Shown piece after piece: positions 14,366-20,978 of a DNA stretch of 20,978 nucleotides (positions within the stretch are counted from its first letter, which is position 1; each line of letters starts with the position of its first letter). Source of the stretch: a virus. Location: the IMG/VR virus record IMGVR_UViG_3300027759_000509, positions 1 through 20,978 of that record. The stretch is one strand, 5' to 3'. The notes below the pieces were generated by a model that was given only the letters and a program-made list of their open reading frames with translations, searched no databases and was not told where the DNA came from. A program made the translations under genes and the position numbers.

Positions 14366-16206
14366 TGAATACAGATGCAGAAATAAAATTAAAAGACTTA
14401 CAAAGTAAGTTACAACAGGTTGAAACTGTTATGCCATTGCCATTCAGTCAACAGATGCGAGAAAGTTTTCCGTTATATAAGATATTTGGTGAACAAGGAG
14501 ATTATCATCCAAAAGAAAAAAGTTTACTAATAAAATGGTTAAAATTATCCGATGACATTGAAACGATTTTAAAAAGCATTCAACAACTCAATGACGAATT
14601 AGTAATTGCATCTGTAGGAAAAAGTAAATTATATCAAAATTATGCTGATGTAAAGTCTAGAATTGAATTAGCATCTGGTACATCTGTAACATTGGCAAAT
14701 ATTACTTCTACAAAACCAACTGGTTTTATTCATCAAGACATCAAGAAGTTCTACGATATATTTGATAATAGTGGTTATGCTAGCAAAGATAAGAAAAAAG
14801 AAAATACTGCGGATGTAGTATTATTGTATAATTGTAGTATTGCTGAAGTACAAACTGCTTTAAAAGACAGAAAAGTATCTGGTTTAGAAGATAGTTTGTG
14901 TGAAATAACTGGTACTGGAAAGAAATTCGCAATGGTTTCTTTAAAAGCAGGTGGTGATAGTTATCGTATTGGAAGAATGAAAGGTGCTTTTGATATACTT
15001 CCAGATAAACAAAGTTTCTCTGGAACACCTGCACAAAGAGAAAAATATTATCAATGGTTACAATCACAACAACCCGAAGAAAAGCCAGTTGAAAAAGATC
15101 CACGCAGTGTATTTACTGGTGGTGCATCTGTTTTTCAACAAAATGAAAGTATAAATCCAATATTTGAAGAAATTTATATTGGTAAAACACTACTAACTGA
15201 AATTGAATTTATATCATCATTAAAGTCATCTCTTAATAGAATATCGTCAAAAATAGGAGATTTATCTGCCGAATTAACAAAAGGATGGAGTGATTTCACA
15301 CAAAAAGTTAAAAACACTATTGTAAAGATTTTTGGTAATATTGAACAAAAGTGTCAAGAAGACATGAATTATGCTAGAAATCAATATTCTGCTATGTTTA
15401 ATAGTTGGGATAATATTGAAAAAGAAATTGGTATTTTATCCGAAGCAAGAGAATCGGATGAAGAATTGGTAAAGATGACGGAATCATTAAAGAAGAATGT
15501 TGCAATTTTAATTCAACAAATCAATAGAATTCAACCAGATTCATTATTTAGTGCGATAAATGAAAAGGTAAGATTGATTGATAATAAGAATTTGTTTATG
15601 GTACAACTTACTGGAACTACACCAGAAGATGTAAAACAAGTTAAGAATGCTTCTATAAAAGTCTATAACGATTATTTTAATGCATCTACTAAAGGTGATG
15701 TTCCATTGAATAAAGGTGCTTTTAGACCAATGAATATATTCAATTCTAACATTTCAGCTATTGTATTCTATGAAAAATTCATTGAACGATTTATGAATGT
15801 TGGCAATGAAGCACAAATTAAGAAAGAATTTATTCAATTTGCAAGTCAAATATCTGCCGAAGCAATTTTCGGAAACAACGATAGTCTTCCGCTTGTAGTA
15901 TTTAATGGTAAGACAATTAACAGAATGGGAACCAAGAATGAATTTTCTAGTGGTAAAAAGTTAATTGATGCAAATGAAAATAAGAATTTTAAATTAAGTA
16001 AGTTTGAAGTTAGTAAAAATAAGGACGGAACATATTTCGTTGTATATTTATATATTATCTTTGATATACGAGAAGAAGAAGAAAATGGAAAAGTAGAAGT
16101 AAAACCATTTTATTCGGCAATTGAATTAAGAAATGAAAGAGGAAGTAAGTTTTCTTTCAAGACGGAAATTCACCGTTCTAATTTAAGTGAAGAAGATGTA
16201 TTTTAA
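14365..16206 (+). CDS. 613-residue protein with possible PD-(D/E)XK-like core, probably virion-associated
   Basis: This protein matches no named family that I can assign firmly. The N-terminal 100 residues are helical and coiled-coil-like. Residues of about 121-210 contain HQDIKKFYDIFD, NTADVVLLYN (D150), then KKFAMVSLKAGG (S192, K194) and YRIGRMKG. The ADvvl...vSLKa...RiG layout resembles a restriction-endonuclease-like (PD-(D/E)XK) core with D150 and K194 as candidate metal-site residues; this is tentative. A short hydrophobic segment, NPIFEEIYIGKTLLTEIEFI (about 264-283), is followed by a long coiled-coil region with many Lys/Glu. The C-terminal quarter is beta-rich. It lies between polymerase and a short capsid-targeting-like protein, with an ATATTTATA motif next to the ATG, so late, virion-linked expression is suggested. 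Confidence 0.5.
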   Translation: MNTDAEIKLKDLQSKLQQVETVMPLPFSQQMRESFPLYKIFGEQGDYHPKEKSLLIKWLKLSDDIETILKSIQQLNDELVIASVGKSKLYQNYADVKSRIELASGTSVTLANITSTKPTGFIHQDIKKFYDIFDNSGYASKDKKKENTADVVLLYNCSIAEVQTALKDRKVSGLEDSLCEITGTGKKFAMVSLKAGGDSYRIGRMKGAFDILPDKQSFSGTPAQREKYYQWLQSQQPEEKPVEKDPRSVFTGGASVFQQNESINPIFEEIYIGKTLLTEIEFISSLKSSLNRISSKIGDLSAELTKGWSDFTQKVKNTIVKIFGNIEQKCQEDMNYARNQYSAMFNSWDNIEKEIGILSEARESDEELVKMTESLKKNVAILIQQINRIQPDSLFSAINEKVRLIDNKNLFMVQLTGTTPEDVKQVKNASIKVYNDYFNASTKGDVPLNKGAFRPMNIFNSNISAIVFYEKFIERFMNVGNEAQIKKEFIQFASQISAEAIFGNNDSLPLVVFNGKTINRMGTKNEFSSGKKLIDANENKNFKLSKFEVSKNKDGTYFVVYLYIIFDIREEEENGKVEVKPFYSAIELRNERGSKFSFKTEIHRSNLSEEDVF

Positions 16207-16208
16207 TT

Positions 16209-16847
16209 ATGAACATCAAACAAATATTTTTAGAAGCATTAGAAAAGTCAAGTACCGACAATTCAATTGAAAACGGTATATTTGATATTTCTAAACAAGA
16301 ACATATTGAAATACTTAGAGGTCATTTATTGGAATCAAATATAGATTCTAAAACTGTAAATCAATATCTAAATAAAATGCTTGAAGGCAGATATCCTGAC
16401 AGACAAGCATACAATTCAAACGGTATTCTCGTTACATTTCCAACTCCTGAATATAAACAAAAGGCTATTGAACGTGGTTCTCACTTTGAACAAAATCCAA
16501 AAAGGGGACAATCTAATGTATTCTCTGGAGATGAACAACCAACACAACAAAACGGACAGCCAACACAACAAAGCAGACAACAAATTGAATTTGAACCAAC
16601 AGAACCCCAACAAATTCAACAAACTCAACAACAAGAACCACAAACACCAAAGAGTGACGATAGAACTTCTGACGAAAAAGAACAAGATGCAGTAGCAATT
16701 GAAAAGGCATTGACTAATGAATATACACTTGAAGAAGCTTTAAGATTCGGATTTTATAACAAGAAAAATAAATGGTACGATAGTTCTGGCGATTTTATTG
16801 GTCATTTGTGGAATGTTAATGGTAAACAACTAATATTAAATAAATGA
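16209..16847 (+). CDS. 212-residue protein with Gln-rich linker and possible capsid-targeting N-terminus
   Basis: No family is recognised. The N-terminus MNIKQIFLEALEKS resembles the T4 capsid-targeting sequence of internal head proteins (M-x-x-x-x-F-I-x-E-A pattern in IPI-IPIII), so packaging into the prohead core is possible but unproven. Residues of about 109-160 are low complexity, with a 7-residue tandem repeat PTQQNGQ / PTQQSRQ and further Gln/Thr/Pro. The C-terminal 50 residues (ALTNEYTLEEALRFGFYNKK, WYDSSGDFIGHLWN) look folded. It begins 2 nt after the previous stop and its last codons overlap the next gene by an ATGA junction (16844-16847), so the three genes are translationally linked. 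No Shine-Dalgarno is visible. Confidence 0.6.
   Translation: MNIKQIFLEALEKSSTDNSIENGIFDISKQEHIEILRGHLLESNIDSKTVNQYLNKMLEGRYPDRQAYNSNGILVTFPTPEYKQKAIERGSHFEQNPKRGQSNVFSGDEQPTQQNGQPTQQSRQQIEFEPTEPQQIQQTQQQEPQTPKSDDRTSDEKEQDAVAIEKALTNEYTLEEALRFGFYNKKNKWYDSSGDFIGHLWNVNGKQLILNK
16539..16579 (+). repeat. Two-copy 21-nt period tandem repeat coding for PTQQ heptads
   Basis: CCAACACAACAAAACGGACA (16539-16558) recurs with two changes at 16560-16579. Period is 21 nt, or seven codons, within the Gln-rich linker of the 212-residue protein. Confidence 0.75.
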
Positions 16848-17236
16848 AAAATAAACAATTATTGTGTACATTTACCACTTCCAAAGAATATGATGCTGTC
16901 ATTTTAGAAATAAAAAAATTCTACAATGTTATCAGTGGTAAAATATTTCTACTGTGTAATGTCAACAACCCAAAAGAATTGTATGCTACATACAATGTTG
17001 ACTTAACCGATGGAAATTCAATGAAATTCCGAAATACCATCAGCGTTCATAGAAAAAAAGAAACCAACACTCTTTACACTCTGAATGCGATGAACAAATT
17101 GATTGCTGAAGAAAACAACGGTGTTTTGGATAAAACCTTTCAATTGGACTGGAATCTCTACAGAAACAGCATTATTTTAACAAGTGAAGTGTCTGTCAGA
17201 ATCGTGTCCGTGAAAATTTTTGATATAATAAGTTGA
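16844..17236 (+). CDS. Conserved-looking hypothetical protein, 130 residues
   Basis: I do not recognise a named function. The sequence begins MKNKQLLCTFTTSKEYDAVI and continues with alternating beta-like segments (KIFLLCNVNNPKELYATYNV), a central VHRKKETNTLYTLNAMNKLI stretch (about residues 70-89) and GVLDKTFQLDWNLYRNSIIL (about 94-113), which looks well conserved in character (ETNTLYT...N.LI, LDWNLYRNSIIL). No cysteine cluster, signal peptide or membrane segment is evident. Its ATG overlaps the stop of the preceding gene by 4 nt, and it lies immediately before the gp32 leader. Position next to the ssDNA-binding gene could imply a small replication or regulatory protein, but that is only inference. 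Confidence 0.6.
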   Translation: MKNKQLLCTFTTSKEYDAVILEIKKFYNVISGKIFLLCNVNNPKELYATYNVDLTDGNSMKFRNTISVHRKKETNTLYTLNAMNKLIAEENNGVLDKTFQLDWNLYRNSIILTSEVSVRIVSVKIFDIIS

Positions 17237-17345
17237 AAATGTTTGGTGGGTGGTATATATTAATGACAACTTAATTGGTTGTCGTTAAATAATTCGTGTG
17301 AGTTATTTAATTAACTAATTAAACAATTAACTAATTAAAATAATT
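17237..17345 (+). promoter_or_regulatory. gp32 leader: promoter box, two hairpins, possible pseudoknot and A/U-rich repeat
   Basis: An extended -10-like box TGGTATATA (17251-17259) predicts a start near 17266. Hairpin 1 pairs AATGACAAC (17262-17270) with GTTGTCGTT (17278-17286), with loop TTAATTG (17271-17277). Hairpin 2 pairs TTAAATAATTC (17285-17295) with GAGTTATTTAA (17300-17310), with a GTGT loop. The loop of hairpin 1 is complementary to CAATTAA at 17324-17330, so an H-type pseudoknot could form. Two AATTAACTAATTAAA repeats follow up to the ATG. This resembles the T4 gene 32 autoregulatory leader. No Shine-Dalgarno is present. Confidence 0.55.
17309..17339 (+). repeat. 15-nt perfect tandem repeat in the gp32 leader
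   Basis: AATTAACTAATTAAA occurs at 17309-17323 and 17325-17339 with a single C between. It ends 6 nt before the gp32 ATG. A/U-rich unstructured repeats with UUAAA are known gp32-binding targets in the T4 gene 32 operator. Confidence 0.85.
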
Positions 17346-18155
17346 ATGGCATTAGACATATCAAAGCTGAAGAGCCGTTTGAGCTCTCTAACAAACCAAG
17401 GCAACAAAACCAATTTAATTTGGAAACCAAAGCCTGGTAAACAAGTGGTTCGTATCGTTCCATACAAGTATCAAAATGACAATCCGTTTATTGAGTTGAA
17501 GTTTCACTATAACATCAATAATAAGACTTATCTATCTCCTGATAGTTTTAACCGTCCAGATCCAATCGTTGAATGGTCCAATCGTATGAAGAAGACCGGA
17601 AACAAGGAAGATTGGCTATTGGGACGTAAGTTTGAACCAAAGATGCGTACATACGCTCCAATTCTTGTTCGTGGTGAAGAAAATGAAGGTGTTCGTTTCT
17701 GGGGATTTGGTAAAAATGTATATCAAGAAATTCTAAGTATCATCAGCGATGTTGATTACGGTGATATTACTGATTTGGTTAATGGTCGTGACATTGTAGT
17801 AGAATTCCGTACCGCAGAAGATTCTGGTAAATCATTCCCAGAAACTACTATTCGGGTTAAGCCAAATGCAAGTGTTGTTATTGATCCTTCACAAAAGGAA
17901 ATCTTGGCACAACAAACAAATATCATGGATTTATTCCCTGAATTCAGTTATGACGAACTAAAGGAAGTTATGAACGCATGGTTGAATCCAGATGGTTCAG
18001 TTCCAGTAGAAGGAACGGTAAATACAATTGTTGATGATGATGCTCAATCTCCTGCTCCAAAAGCAGTTGCTACGAATAAGTCACCAACAGCTACCGCATC
18101 AAAATCAAATACGGATGACGTTTCAGCCGCTTTTGATAATTTGTTCAACAGTTAA
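17346..18155 (+). CDS. Single-stranded DNA-binding protein (T4 gp32-like)
   Basis: This 269-residue protein is a gp32-type ssDNA-binding protein. A basic N-terminus (LDISKLKSRLSSLT) serves cooperative binding in the family. An OB-fold core follows with IWKPKPGKQVVRIVPYKYQN (about residues 25-44), ELKFHYNINNKTYLSP, NRPDPIVEW and the VRFWGFGKNVYQEIL stretch, all family-typical. A low-complexity linker and an acidic tail (DDVSAAFDNLFNS) recall the C-terminal protein-interaction domain. Unlike T4 gp32, whose zinc is held by one His and three Cys, this protein contains no cysteine at all. It protects ssDNA during replication and recombination and would bind UvsX, polymerase and helicase loader. 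A structured, A/U-rich leader precedes it and a strong hairpin terminator follows, so it is its own unit and probably autoregulated. Confidence 0.9.
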   Translation: MALDISKLKSRLSSLTNQGNKTNLIWKPKPGKQVVRIVPYKYQNDNPFIELKFHYNINNKTYLSPDSFNRPDPIVEWSNRMKKTGNKEDWLLGRKFEPKMRTYAPILVRGEENEGVRFWGFGKNVYQEILSIISDVDYGDITDLVNGRDIVVEFRTAEDSGKSFPETTIRVKPNASVVIDPSQKEILAQQTNIMDLFPEFSYDELKEVMNAWLNPDGSVPVEGTVNTIVDDDAQSPAPKAVATNKSPTATASKSNTDDVSAAFDNLFNS

Positions 18156-18172
18156 AATTAATTGTTAGTAAT

Positions 18173-18207
18173 GGGGTGGTAGTATATATTACTACCACCC
18201 CTATTTT
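18173..18207 (+). terminator. Strong hairpin terminator between gp32 and uvsX
   Basis: A perfect 12-bp stem, GGGGTGGTAGTA (18173-18184) with TACTACCACCCC (18190-18201), has a 5-nt loop and is followed by TATTTT. The U tract is short, so termination may be partial. It separates highly expressed gp32 from uvsX. Confidence 0.8.
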
Positions 18208-18221
18208 AGTTATATAAATTT

Positions 18222-19373
18222 ATGAAAAAGAAAAATCAAGTTACACAAGATACTCCTCAAAGAGATGAGTTAGTTGAATTACTCGCAAATGAATTAAATA
18301 AAGCAAACAAAGACGGTGGTAAAATTGCTTATTTTTTAGACGAACAGGAAAATCCAGCAGAAATTAGTGATTGGATTAGTACAGGTTCTTCTATTCTCGA
18401 TTTGGCCATTAGTAACAGACCACATGGTGGTTTACCTGTTGGTAAGATGATTGAATTCAATGGATTAGAAGGAACAGGAAAGAGTCTGTTATCTGCACAC
18501 GTTGTTGCTGATACACAAAAGAAAGGTGGAATCGCAGTTGTTATTGACACTGAAAATTCTGCTGCTCCAGACTTCTGGAAAAGTCTCGGTGTAGATCTAT
18601 CAAAACTTCTATATGTTCAATGTGAAACCGTTGAAGATATTTTTGAAAAGATGGAACAAATGATTGCGATTGTAAGAAAGTCTAACAAAGATCGTATTCT
18701 TACAATTATTGTTGACTCTGTTGCAGCCGCATCTACAAAAGTAGAATTGGAAAGTGATCATGGTAAGGATGGTTATGCAACTGGTAAGAGTATCATCATC
18801 AGTAAAGCAATGCGTAAGATTACTACAATGATTGGTCGTCAGAAGGTACTTACTGTATTTACTAATCAATTGCGTCAGAATCTAAATGCTATGGCATTTG
18901 GTGATAAGTATGTAGTATCAGGTGGTAAATCACTTGCTTATCATTGCAGTGTTCGTGTTCGTTTGAACAACACAGGTAAACTTAAGAAAGGTGAAGAAGT
19001 AATTGGCAATGAATGTAAAGCATTAGTTGTCAAAAATCGCATGGGTCCACCACAACGTCAAGCATCTTTTGATATTTACTTTGATAGTGGAATTGCAGAT
19101 TATGGTAGTTGGATTAAGGTACTGAAAGAAAACGACTTGGTAAAACAAGGTGGATCTTATTATACCTATAAAAAGGATGATGGTACTGAATGGAAGTTTC
19201 AATCCAAAGACTTTGTACAAATAATGAAAAATGACAAAGTTTTGAATGAAGAAATTTATATGAAAATCTGTAATTCAGTCATTATGAAGTATAAAGATCC
19301 AAATAGTATCATTGTTGATGACGCAGTTGTTGACACGAATGAGGATGTTGGTGTATCATCTGAGAATGAGTAA
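18222..19373 (+). CDS. uvsX: UvsX/RecA-family recombinase
   Basis: The 383-residue product is a RecA-fold ATPase in a T4-like replication block, so UvsX is the fitting name. Walker A is GLEGTGKS (81-88), closer to bacterial RecA than to T4 UvsX's degenerate loop. The catalytic Glu lies in VVIDTENSA (E111), Walker B is ILTIIVDSVA (D165), and the loop with TNQLRQNL (Q216) is the RecA-type DNA-binding L1 neighbourhood. The stretch KSLAYHCSVRVRLNN, GEEVIGNECKALVVKNRMGPP follows the RecA pattern closely. It forms filaments on ssDNA for strand exchange and recombination-dependent replication, displacing the gp32-like protein. The start is ATG 18222, 21 nt after the terminator stem; no Shine-Dalgarno. 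Its 3' end overlaps the next gene by 8 nt (ATG 19366). Confidence 0.9.
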   Translation: MKKKNQVTQDTPQRDELVELLANELNKANKDGGKIAYFLDEQENPAEISDWISTGSSILDLAISNRPHGGLPVGKMIEFNGLEGTGKSLLSAHVVADTQKKGGIAVVIDTENSAAPDFWKSLGVDLSKLLYVQCETVEDIFEKMEQMIAIVRKSNKDRILTIIVDSVAAASTKVELESDHGKDGYATGKSIIISKAMRKITTMIGRQKVLTVFTNQLRQNLNAMAFGDKYVVSGGKSLAYHCSVRVRLNNTGKLKKGEEVIGNECKALVVKNRMGPPQRQASFDIYFDSGIADYGSWIKVLKENDLVKQGGSYYTYKKDDGTEWKFQSKDFVQIMKNDKVLNEEIYMKICNSVIMKYKDPNSIIVDDAVVDTNEDVGVSSENE

Positions 19374-20433
19374 TCTATCTGACAGTGAAAAAAAGAGGTT
19401 GTTTTCTTTATTTGATAACGTAAAACAAGAAGATACAGTTGGAGGATTGAATAGATCATTTAATTCTGAAGTTCTAATTGTTGATTTCATGAACACTTTT
19501 ATTAGAGCGTTTATGGCCTCCCCCTCCCTCAATTCTAACGGTAACCATACTGGTGGAATTGCGGGATGTTTAAAAAGCATTGGTTATGCAACTAAACTAA
19601 TTAATCCTACAAAGATTGTAGTTGTATCTGATGGTCAAGGGGGTTCACTGAAAAGACGGAAGATTTATCCTCAGTATAAAAGTGGTAGAAAGACTAAAAT
19701 TAGGCTCAATAGAGCTTATGAAGATACTAGTACTCCTGATACTGAGGATAAAAATCTAAAAAAACAGTTGTTAAGAACTGTACAATATCTAGATAAATTG
19801 CCTGTAACAACTATGGCAATTGATCATATTGAAGCGGATGATACAATTGCATATTTGGCAACAGAATATTTTAAGAACAGTAATGTTACCATTATGAGTG
19901 CTGATAAAGATTTCTTACAATTAGCCGGAGATAGAATTAAAGTCTGGAGTCCAACAAAAAAGAAATTGTATGGTTGTGCAGAAATTTTACTAGAGTATGG
20001 TATCAGTTGTAAGAACTTTATCAATTATAGAGTAATGGAAGGTGATACCAGTGATAATATTGACGGTATTTCTGGTGCTGGGTTAAAAACTATTATCAAG
20101 TGTTTTCCTATTTTTACTGAAGAACATCAATATACATTGCAAGAGATATATAACTACAGTGATAGTAAGAAAGGTAAATTAAAGTTATATAACACTATAT
20201 TAGAAAATAAAGAGGTTATGCAACGTAATTATGATTTAATGCAGTTAAATAATACTCAAATTCAAACGTTCTCACAATTGAGGATCAATGAAATCATGGA
20301 AAAACCAATTGCTAAATTGGACAAATTTGGTTTTAGCAAATTGTTGGTGGAAGATTGCATGCAAAATAATTTTCCAAATAGTATGATATGGTTGAATGAA
20401 GTGTTTGGAAAAATCAATTCAATGGTTCTGTAA
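19366..20433 (+). CDS. rnh: FEN-type 5'-3' exonuclease / RNase H (T4 rnh-like)
   Basis: From ATG 19366 the product has 355 residues. It carries the FEN/T4 RNase H acidic site in order: IVDFMNTFIRAF (D40), VVSDGQGGSLKRRKIYPQYK (D89 and a basic patch), IEADDTIAYLA (E156, D158, D159), MSADKDFLQL (D180, D182) and EGDTSDNIDGISGAG (D227, D230), the last being the helix-hairpin-helix-type DNA grip. Family members remove RNA primers and 5' flaps from Okazaki fragments. T4 RNase H is 305 residues, so this one is somewhat longer at the N-terminus. An in-frame ATG at 19312 would overlap uvsX by 62 nt and give unlikely residues; 19366 overlaps by 8 nt and starts MSNLSDSEKK, so it is preferred. Confidence 0.88.
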   Translation: MSNLSDSEKKRLFSLFDNVKQEDTVGGLNRSFNSEVLIVDFMNTFIRAFMASPSLNSNGNHTGGIAGCLKSIGYATKLINPTKIVVVSDGQGGSLKRRKIYPQYKSGRKTKIRLNRAYEDTSTPDTEDKNLKKQLLRTVQYLDKLPVTTMAIDHIEADDTIAYLATEYFKNSNVTIMSADKDFLQLAGDRIKVWSPTKKKLYGCAEILLEYGISCKNFINYRVMEGDTSDNIDGISGAGLKTIIKCFPIFTEEHQYTLQEIYNYSDSKKGKLKLYNTILENKEVMQRNYDLMQLNNTQIQTFSQLRINEIMEKPIAKLDKFGFSKLLVEDCMQNNFPNSMIWLNEVFGKINSMVL

Positions 20434-20467
20434 AAAATCTTGGTTTACAGAAAAAGTGTGGTATGGT

Positions 20468-20477
20468 TGGTATAGAT
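20468..20477 (+). promoter_or_regulatory. Extended -10-like box before the helicase gene
   Basis: TGGTATAGAT lies 16 nt before ATG 20494, in the 60-nt gap after the FEN gene. It shares the TGGTATA core with the boxes before gp32 and the gp26-like gene. Confidence 0.4.
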
Positions 20478-20493
20478 AAATTATAAAAAAAAT

Positions 20494-20978
20494 ATGTCAG
20501 AAAAAATTGTAGATAACCTAAAAAAATTCGGGTCTGAATTTCAAATCAAGTGTATTAGTGGTTTGGTGTCAGATAAAACATTTATTGAAAGAATCAGTGA
20601 TATCTTGGAACCAGATAGTTTTGAGACGGATGCACATAAATTTATCGTTAAAGAAACGATTAGTTATTTTCTTGAATATAAAGATTTGCCAACTTTGGCA
20701 GTATTTAAGGTTAAAGTTGATAGTATTGAAAATGATTTACTAAAACAATCAGTTGTAGACCAACTTCGTTTAGTTTATCAAAAAATCAGTGATACTGATT
20801 TGAAATACATCAAAGAACAGTTTCTTGAATTCTGTAAGAATCAGAAAATCAAGAATGCTATTATGGAAAGTGTTGACCATTTAAAGAGTGGTCAATATGA
20901 TAAAATCAAACATGTAGTTGATATTGCGATGAAAGCAGGTATGGAACGTAATATTGGACATGAATACATGGTTGATAT
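20494..20978 (+). CDS. Replicative DNA helicase, DnaB/gp41-type (5' part, truncated by window)
   Basis: The frame from ATG 20494 is open to the window edge (161 full codons). The translation begins MSEKIVDNLKKFGSEFQIKC and continues with TFIERISDILEPDSFETDAH (about residues 30-49), the N-terminal helical domain pattern of T4 gp41/DnaB helicases, and ends near AMKAGMERNIGHEYMVD, the segment that in this family precedes the linker to the RecA-like motor. Walker motifs lie beyond the window, so ATPase residues cannot be checked. It would unwind the fork ahead of the polymerase and work with primase and the ssDNA-binding protein. Order SSB, UvsX, FEN, helicase is consistent with a T4-type replication operon. 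Whether the polymerase partner is the family A enzyme at 12970 is not shown. Confidence 0.82.
   Translation, partial: MSEKIVDNLKKFGSEFQIKCISGLVSDKTFIERISDILEPDSFETDAHKFIVKETISYFLEYKDLPTLAVFKVKVDSIENDLLKQSVVDQLRLVYQKISDTDLKYIKEQFLEFCKNQKIKNAIMESVDHLKSGQYDKIKHVVDIAMKAGMERNIGHEYMVD

Noticed and set aside
16044-16052. ATATTTATA inside the 613-residue gene as a promoter
   Set aside because: It is about 155 nt from the next start and lies in AT-rich coding sequence; likely a chance copy.
16381-16710. ORFs on both strands overlapping the Gln-rich linker
   Set aside because: They are by-products of the CAA-rich repeat, which keeps other frames free of stops.
19312-19365. Upstream start (ATG 19312) for the FEN gene
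   Set aside because: It would overlap uvsX by 62 nt and add Met/Leu/Thr residues that look like an out-of-frame read of the uvsX end; ATG 19366 is better.

Overview
The window looks like part of a strictly lytic, AT-rich, contractile-tailed phage of the broad T4-like (Tevenvirinae-related, 'far-T4') type. The evidence is a gp19-type tail tube, a gp26-type zinc-ribbon protein next to a tape measure, a LysM baseplate protein, and a T4-style replication block (gp32-type ssDNA-binding protein, UvsX/RecA, T4 RNase H/FEN-type exonuclease, gp41-type helicase). All genes run on the + strand and are tightly packed. I see no integrase, tRNA, rRNA, CRISPR or insertion sequence. Almost no start has a convincing Shine-Dalgarno, and the host cannot be named from this window.

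Region 1 (1-12934) is the tail and baseplate module: tail tube, an inserted freestanding homing-endonuclease-like gene behind a strong terminator, a cytidylyltransferase-fold nucleotidyltransferase, a gp26-like protein whose reading frame continues in a second frame just before the tape measure, the tape measure, a large tube-fold-like baseplate protein, a LysM protein, a large hub-like protein and a small conserved unknown. Region 2 (12935-17236) holds a divergent family A DNA polymerase, a 613-residue protein with a possible nuclease-like core, a small protein with a possible capsid-targeting N-terminus, and a 130-residue unknown. Region 3 (17237-20978) is the replication and recombination block: gp32-like protein, UvsX, FEN/RNase H and the start of a gp41-type helicase, cut by the window edge.

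Two promoter-like classes appear. ATATTTAT(A) lies within about 20 nt upstream of six start codons, mostly of structural genes. TGnTATAnT-like extended -10 boxes precede the polymerase, gp32, helicase and gp26-like genes. Two start codons sit at or beside the 3' arm of hairpins that contain a promoter motif, an arrangement resembling T4 genes whose read-through transcripts are silent and whose locally started transcripts are translatable.

The most interesting items are: (1) a hairpin plus U7 tract at the end of the gp26-like gene that could fuse it to a downstream frame, giving a G/GT-like tail assembly chaperone pair; (2) a gp32 leader with a possible pseudoknot and a 15-nt A/U-rich tandem repeat, resembling the T4 gene 32 autoregulatory operator; (3) a family A polymerase with unusual active-site residues beside T4-type replication genes; (4) a cysteine-free, hence zinc-free, gp32 homologue; (5) a late-promoter-like motif that is the reverse complement of the T4 late consensus.
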